Shown in pieces: positions 60,008 through 64,000 of a DNA stretch of 64,000 bases. Within the stretch, counting starts at the first letter, position 1. Each line of letters opens with the position of its first letter. A program made the translations under genes and the position numbers. The notes under the pieces are model-generated. The model was not told where the DNA came from. It made no database searches and saw only the letters and a list, made by a program, of their open reading frames with translations. Source of the stretch: Rubripirellula tenax (GTDB lineage: Bacteria > Planctomycetota > Planctomycetia > Pirellulales > Pirellulaceae). Location of the stretch: NCBI RefSeq assembly GCF_007860125.1, contig NZ_SJPW01000004.1, forward strand, positions 466,372 through 530,371, read 5' to 3'.

Positions 60008-60913
60008 TTAGAGTTGGGTGTTGTTGTCCAACCGGTGACGGACCTCGGCCAGCGCAATCGACAGTGCCTCTTCGACCTGTTCATAATTGCATTGCTTCGA
60101 TGCCGACACCACAACCTTGATGCCATGCTCGCTCGCGAACGTGAGCTTGGTTCGAGTCTTGGAAGGTGTCGACTTACCCCGCCGTTGCTTGACTTGATTC
60201 TGGGCTTTGGCGGCACTGTAATCACCGCTTCGGTCCAAGCTATTGAATGCAGCTAGAATCTGATCGTCGGATGACAGTTTCGACAGTTCATATGCTGCCT
60301 TCGCCGATAGTTTTCCGTCTTCGACTTGCTGGCGAATTTGGTCGGGCAGACGCAGCAAAGCCAGCGAACGGGTTACCTTTGATCGGGTAACGCGAATCGC
60401 CTCAGCGAGTTGCTTACTGTTCCATCCCGTCATCCCTCGTAGTTGATCGAATGCTTTCGCTTCTTCGACTGGCTTCAAGTCTTCGCGGAGAAGGTTCTCG
60501 ATCAGTTGCTGCTGAAGAACTTCGCTCTTGCTCAGCGTTCCATCAACGAACTGACAATTGACCGATTGAAGCCCGGCTTGTTTGGATGCACGATACCGAC
60601 GCTCGCCTGAGATAATGATCCAGGTCGCGAGTTCTTCTGACCAGCGAACGCGAATCGGTTGAAGCTGGCCTTTCTCTCTGATGCTGTTTGCAAGTTGCTC
60701 TAGCTCTTCATTGCTGAACACCGCCCTTGGCTGCTCTGGGTCGGGAATGAGTTTCTCGATGTCGAGCGTTCCGAATGAACGAAGTGCCCGACGTCCAACA
60801 TCCTTTGTCTTCGCAACCGGACTAAGGGTTGGTCGCATTTCCTGATTTCGGACGCCCATCGACTCGTCGAGGTTTCCCTGGATCCGCTGAAGCGTGTCTC
60901 GTAATTTTGCCAT
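60008..60913 (-). CDS. parB: ParB-family partition protein
   Basis: A 301-residue ParB. The N-terminal nuclease-like domain has IPDPEQPRAVFSNEELEQLA and the CTP-binding-type box ISGERRYRASKQAG, followed by ENLLREDLKPVEEAKAFDQL. The central HTH comes next (WNSKQLAEAIRVTRSKVTRS, then LALLRLPDQIRQQVEDGKLS). A C-terminal dimer part follows (KLTFASEHGIKVVVSASKQC). It binds parS sites and works with ParA to segregate a replicon. It starts 6 bp after parA stops, so both are in one operon. With the rep gene next to it, it most likely belongs to an integrated plasmid-like element rather than the chromosome's own par locus. Confidence 0.95.
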   Translation of the reverse strand: MAKLRDTLQRIQGNLDESMGVRNQEMRPTLSPVAKTKDVGRRALRSFGTLDIEKLIPDPEQPRAVFSNEELEQLANSIREKGQLQPIRVRWSEELATWIIISGERRYRASKQAGLQSVNCQFVDGTLSKSEVLQQQLIENLLREDLKPVEEAKAFDQLRGMTGWNSKQLAEAIRVTRSKVTRSLALLRLPDQIRQQVEDGKLSAKAAYELSKLSSDDQILAAFNSLDRSGDYSAAKAQNQVKQRRGKSTPSKTRTKLTFASEHGIKVVVSASKQCNYEQVEEALSIALAEVRHRLDNNTQL

Positions 60914-60919
60914 TGCTAA

Positions 60920-61732
60920 TTATGCCATTGTTTTTCGATTGGTTCGGTTTTCGATACGCGTCAGTAGCTCACCAGCAAGTGCACGCATGCTCGCCGCAGC
61001 CTTCGATTTTGGTGCGTATGCTTGGACTGGTTGCCGGCACGCGAGTGCAACTTTGAACGCAGAGACTTCGGGCATCACCGTGTCCAGCACCATTTCCTGA
61101 TAGAGCGTCCGCAACCTTGCTTCGTAGGAACGATGCACGAGTAGCCTTCGGTCGTATCGGGTAATGAGATGACCAAGGCGTCTCAAGTTCGTGTTCAGCT
61201 TGCGGGCATTGTCAATGCACTGGTGAACGGCACGCAATCCTTGAGTGCCAAAGTCTTCAGGCGGCACCGGGATGACCACATAGTCAGCAGCGATCATTGC
61301 GTTCCAACTGCACTGATAGAGATTCGGCGGGCAGTCGATCAACGTGACATCGTATTCACCGATTTCGTCAAGCGCGTCGCGAAGTGAATACTGAATCATT
61401 CCTGCTGATTCTGGCGTTGGTGCATTGAATGTGGCTAAATGCAGGTTTGTCGGGAGAATCGCAATGTTGTCGAAGCTTGTTTGCCGAATCAACTGACGGC
61501 GATCAACGAAGAAAGTTGACTCATCAAAAACGGCTGCGAGAGTCTGTTCGGCTGGAAGGTTCTCGATTTCATCACTGCCAAAGAAACCTTGGCTCAGAGA
61601 TCCTTGAGGATCAGCGTCTACAGCGAGGACTGAGTAGCCGAGTCCAGCAAAGGCACCGGCGAGGTGAAAGCACGTCGAACTTTTCCCGCAACCACCTTTT
61701 TGATTGATCAAGCACAGGGTCACTCCCGCCAT
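60920..61732 (-). CDS. parA: ParA-family partition ATPase
   Basis: A 270-residue ATPase with the deviant Walker A CLINQKGGCGKSSTCFHLAG at residues 5-24, switch region VDADPQGSLSQGFFG, and Walker B-like VTLIDCPPNL. Length and motifs fit plasmid-type ParA without the extra N-terminal DNA-binding domain. The ATG at 61732 is chosen because the motif follows at the usual distance; the earlier ATG at 61774 would read through the palindrome at 61761-61775. It makes gradients or polymers that move ParB-bound DNA. The gene is divergent from rep with a 339-bp control region between. Confidence 0.95.
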   Translation of the reverse strand: MAGVTLCLINQKGGCGKSSTCFHLAGAFAGLGYSVLAVDADPQGSLSQGFFGSDEIENLPAEQTLAAVFDESTFFVDRRQLIRQTSFDNIAILPTNLHLATFNAPTPESAGMIQYSLRDALDEIGEYDVTLIDCPPNLYQCSWNAMIAADYVVIPVPPEDFGTQGLRAVHQCIDNARKLNTNLRRLGHLITRYDRRLLVHRSYEARLRTLYQEMVLDTVMPEVSAFKVALACRQPVQAYAPKSKAAASMRALAGELLTRIENRTNRKTMA

Positions 61733-61760
61733 ACCGCTCCTTGGCAAACGAGACTCGCTG

Positions 61761-61775
61761 ATTGCACCGTGCAAT
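61761..61775. promoter_or_regulatory. 15-bp palindrome upstream of parA (copy 1)
   Basis: attgcaccgtgcaat is a perfect palindrome around a central C and is followed by tct. It is 29 bp before the parA start. The same site is found 170 bp away. Confidence 0.7.
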
Positions 61776-61930
61776 TCTATTCAAGTCACCGATATCACAG
61801 CCAAGAACGTCGCACGTTGAGGAGAAGGTCGTCAAGGAAAATGCACTCACTTTGAAGGGGTGTATGTACGTGTCGTTTGCGTCTCATATTTTAGTTCCGG
61901 ACGGACGACCTCATGCAACCCGCCAAAATA

Positions 61931-61945
61931 ATTGCACAGTGCAAT
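61931..61945. promoter_or_regulatory. 15-bp palindrome between parA and rep (copy 2)
   Basis: attgcacagtgcaat, identical to copy 1 except for the central base, again followed by tct. It may be a parS site, or the operator of a repressor of parAB and rep. Confidence 0.7.
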
Positions 61946-62071
61946 TCTCAATAGCTTCGCGAAATCACTCTCCTTTTCCGTCCCATCCGCCTCAAGGGTC
62001 AGGCAACGTTCCATTTCTTGGTGACACATCGGGGTCGTCATGCTTTAAGCGAGTTAAAGCAATGGAGGTAC

Positions 62072-63346
62072 ATGAAGAAACAATCAAGTCCATTTGAAAG
62101 GGTCACGGGCATGGGGCAACTGTCCATCGTGGAACACGCGTTGTGTCCCCTCGATTCACGTGCATCACTTCGCGAGAATCTTGTCCACGGTGCGAAGTAC
62201 TCCTTCGTGAACAAGTCAGGGCAGCGAGGCTATGCCAAGGCCCGCGTTTTCTCACCTTTGGGATTGTCGGCCTCTGACGAGCTGTACCTTTGGGGTATGC
62301 TCGCGCTGAGTCTTCTGCCCGCCGAACCTCACGCGGAACTCGTGGCGACGCCGCACTGGATTCTCAGGCAACTTGGAATCATCAACCAAGGAAGCAAGCG
62401 TGGTGGTCGGCAGTACAAAACCTTCGGCGAAGCACTTCGTCGGTTGTCTGTGTTGAACTACATGAGCGACAACTTCTACGATCCGACGCGAGCCGAACAC
62501 CGTCGGGTCAGCTTCAGCTTCTTCAGCTATAGCTTGCCGGAGGACCCACGATCTTCGCGGGCATGGCGAATCGCTTGGGACCCGATTTTCTTCGAGATGG
62601 TAAAGTCCACAGCAGGTCATTTTCGTTTTGATCTCGCCGTCTATCGGGAATTGGACGCTGCCAGCCGACGACTGTTTCTTTTCGTCAGCAAAGTGCTTTC
62701 GCACCGCCGCACGCGTCTGCGAGCGATCGCACTGGAACAGTTAGCAACTGATCTACTTGGGTTCAGCCCGACGTTGGCTCCTCGTGAGATGAAAGCGAAA
62801 GTGCGTCGCTGCCTGAAACGGCTGATTGAACTACACGTTCTATCAGAAGCGGAAGTCTTCAAAACCAGTTGCGGAAATCAATTCGTTCGGCTTCAACGCG
62901 GCTCCTACTTTCAAACGGCCAAGCATGCGAGCTACCGACCATCTTCCGCCGACTCCCCCACTCTCGAGACACTGCGTGAGATAGGCTTCGAGGACGGTCC
63001 AGCGATTCGACTGATTCAACGTTTCTCGCCTCGCCTGCTAAATGAATGGTGTGACATCACTCAAGCAGCGATTGAACGACACGGCATGTCGTTCTTTTAC
63101 AAAAGCCCGATGGCTTTTCTCGTCGACTCACTCGACAAGGCATCCAACGGCACACGAACTCCGCCCGACTGGTGGGTTGATCTGAAACGAAAGGAAGCGA
63201 AGCTGCATGAGATGACACCGCAGAGTTCCGAAGTATTCCAAAAGCTTCGAGCCGAAATCTTTCAGGACAACGTGACGTCCAAAATCAAGGACAGCTCCCC
63301 TACCGTTGTTTCCTCCGCCCGCGACATTCTGAGATCAGTTGGTTAA
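62072..63346 (+). CDS. Plasmid-type replication initiator protein
   Basis: A 424-residue protein. The ATG at 62072 has a strong ggaggt just upstream, so the 18 earlier codons of the frame are not used. The region LSASDELYLWGMLALSLLPA, TPHWILRQLGIINQGSKRGG and AAVYRELDA-like VYRELDAASRRLFLFVSKVL form winged-helix-like replication-initiator domains of the kind found in TrfA/RPA-type proteins. The C-terminal part (IRLIQRFSPRLLNEWCDITQ) is helical. It should bind repeats at an origin; direct repeats and a DnaA box lie downstream. Assignment is by pattern, not alignment. Confidence 0.78.
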   Translation: MKKQSSPFERVTGMGQLSIVEHALCPLDSRASLRENLVHGAKYSFVNKSGQRGYAKARVFSPLGLSASDELYLWGMLALSLLPAEPHAELVATPHWILRQLGIINQGSKRGGRQYKTFGEALRRLSVLNYMSDNFYDPTRAEHRRVSFSFFSYSLPEDPRSSRAWRIAWDPIFFEMVKSTAGHFRFDLAVYRELDAASRRLFLFVSKVLSHRRTRLRAIALEQLATDLLGFSPTLAPREMKAKVRRCLKRLIELHVLSEAEVFKTSCGNQFVRLQRGSYFQTAKHASYRPSSADSPTLETLREIGFEDGPAIRLIQRFSPRLLNEWCDITQAAIERHGMSFFYKSPMAFLVDSLDKASNGTRTPPDWWVDLKRKEAKLHEMTPQSSEVFQKLRAEIFQDNVTSKIKDSSPTVVSSARDILRSVG

Positions 63347-63371
63347 CTACAAAAGCAAGAACATTTGTTTT

Positions 63372-63593
63372 CAAGTACTTACTTTGTACAAGTACTTTGG
63401 GGCTCACCTCACCTTCGCCAAATCTCCAGGGTTTTCACAGTCGATCCGTGTGCTTACACGCAGTCGCCTTAAACAAATGGCCGAATTCTGTGACGCGAGC
63501 GACACGCTTTTCCGTCATTCTGCGACGCAAGCGACACGCATTTTCCCGTCTTTTGCGTGACGGTGCCGACACGTGTTCCTGAAGTTATCCACA
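63372..63593 (+). other. Candidate replication origin (repeats plus DnaA box)
   Basis: Just after rep are two copies of caagtactt (63372-63380 and 63389-63397). Then comes gacgcgagcgacacgc (63492-63507), repeated as gacgcaagcgacacgc (63524-63539) at a 32-bp period, and a weaker third copy gacggtgccgacacg (63559-63573). A consensus DnaA box ttatccaca lies at 63585-63593. Repeats of this sort next to a rep gene are typical of iteron-type origins. The gap 63347-63655 contains no gene. Confidence 0.65.
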
Positions 63594-63655
63594 GTTGCCG
63601 CCCCCGATAAATCGAGGAATTAGAATGGAGGCTTCTCAAATCCTGGATTGCACTC

Positions 63656-64000
63656 ATGGCTTATCTTGATACAACCGACTGGCAACTTCATCCCGAGTTG
63701 CGAGACGAACTACTTGGCGAAAAGTTTGGCGAGTTCTATATGTTGGAAGTCATGGAGAGGGCAATGGAACTGCTGCATCGACATCTGCGCACAGGCACGA
63801 TCTACGAGCACACGAAGCGTATCCTGGACGAGTATCCGCCGATTGAATTGACCGATCCCATTCATGGCTACGAGACGACTGATCTGACGGACTTATTCAA
63901 GCTTGGGAAGTTTCGCTACGATGGCGATGAAGGTCGGCTTTGTGTTTGCTCCATGACGCCTTATCAGTGCGAATTCGCCATTGGATCGGCCCGTTTGCAC
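63656..64000 (+). CDS. Hypothetical protein, cut by window edge
   Basis: A frame of 115 codons open to the end of the window, starting at ATG 63656. The sequence begins MAYLDTTDWQLHPELRDELL and continues with a helical, acidic region (GEKFGEFYMLEVMERAMELL) and later FKLGKFRYDGDEGRLCVCSM. No family is recognised and no signal peptide or membrane span is seen. It follows the candidate origin and is probably part of the integrated element. The frame has good coding character compared with overlapping frames. Confidence 0.6.
   Translation, partial: MAYLDTTDWQLHPELRDELLGEKFGEFYMLEVMERAMELLHRHLRTGTIYEHTKRILDEYPPIELTDPIHGYETTDLTDLFKLGKFRYDGDEGRLCVCSMTPYQCEFAIGSARLH

Overview
The window reads as chromosomal DNA of a marine planctomycete of the Rhodopirellula/Pirellulaceae type. 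The evidence is the combination of many secreted arylsulfatases, DUF1549/DUF1553 and DUF1501 pairs, a DUF1800/DUF1501 pair, PEP-CTERM proteins, a PrkA/DUF444 pair, and a fragment of the ECF sigma family typical of this phylum. No rRNA and no CRISPR array was seen.

Layout. 1-3.1 kb (minus): PrkA kinase and its DUF444 partner, with a heptamer-repeat array between them. 3.8-5.0 kb: a TMEM43-type membrane protein. 5.0-10.5 kb (minus): five genes joined by 4-nt stop/start overlaps, running secreted nucleoside hydrolase, ribokinase, binding lipoprotein, ABC ATPase and permease; together they form a route from extracellular nucleosides to ribose 5-phosphate. 10.7-14.7 kb: a secreted haem-motif DUF1549/DUF1553 protein and its DUF1501 partner. 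15.4-19.1 kb (minus): CobA-HemD fusion, carboxymuconolactone-decarboxylase-like protein, MobA and MoeA, i.e. sirohaem and molybdenum cofactor supply. 19.2 kb: rpsT with a clear terminator.

19.6-39.8 kb (minus) is a polysaccharide-degradation locus. It has seven sulfatases, a GH86-like glycanase, a DUF5060/DUF4038-type glycosidase and an esterase/LamG-like/GH43-like multidomain enzyme, nearly all with signal peptides and short gaps. It is broken only by an IS5-family remnant. Two sulfatases have unusual formylglycine motifs (CSTTR and CMASR).

40.2-57.3 kb starts with an IS3-family element that has 209-bp inverted ends and abuts a 5'-truncated autotransporter-repeat/PEP-CTERM gene. It is followed by a TPR protein, a PEP-CTERM glycosidase-like protein with a DNRLRE-like domain, an esterase, a secreted protein/DUF1800/DUF1501 operon, a cellulase-like enzyme, another PEP-CTERM protein and a small LTxxQ-motif protein.

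57.5-64 kb looks like one end of an integrated plasmid-like element. It opens with a 3' fragment of tRNA-Leu(CAA) plus its terminator, a likely attachment site. It carries two small membrane-protein cassettes sharing a duplicated ~73-bp leader, an XRE regulator with a palindromic operator facing a 32-codon ORF, a membrane protein, ParB, ParA, a replication initiator, and a candidate origin with repeats and a DnaA box. The element continues beyond the window. The paired small membrane-protein cassettes are the least explained part of the window.
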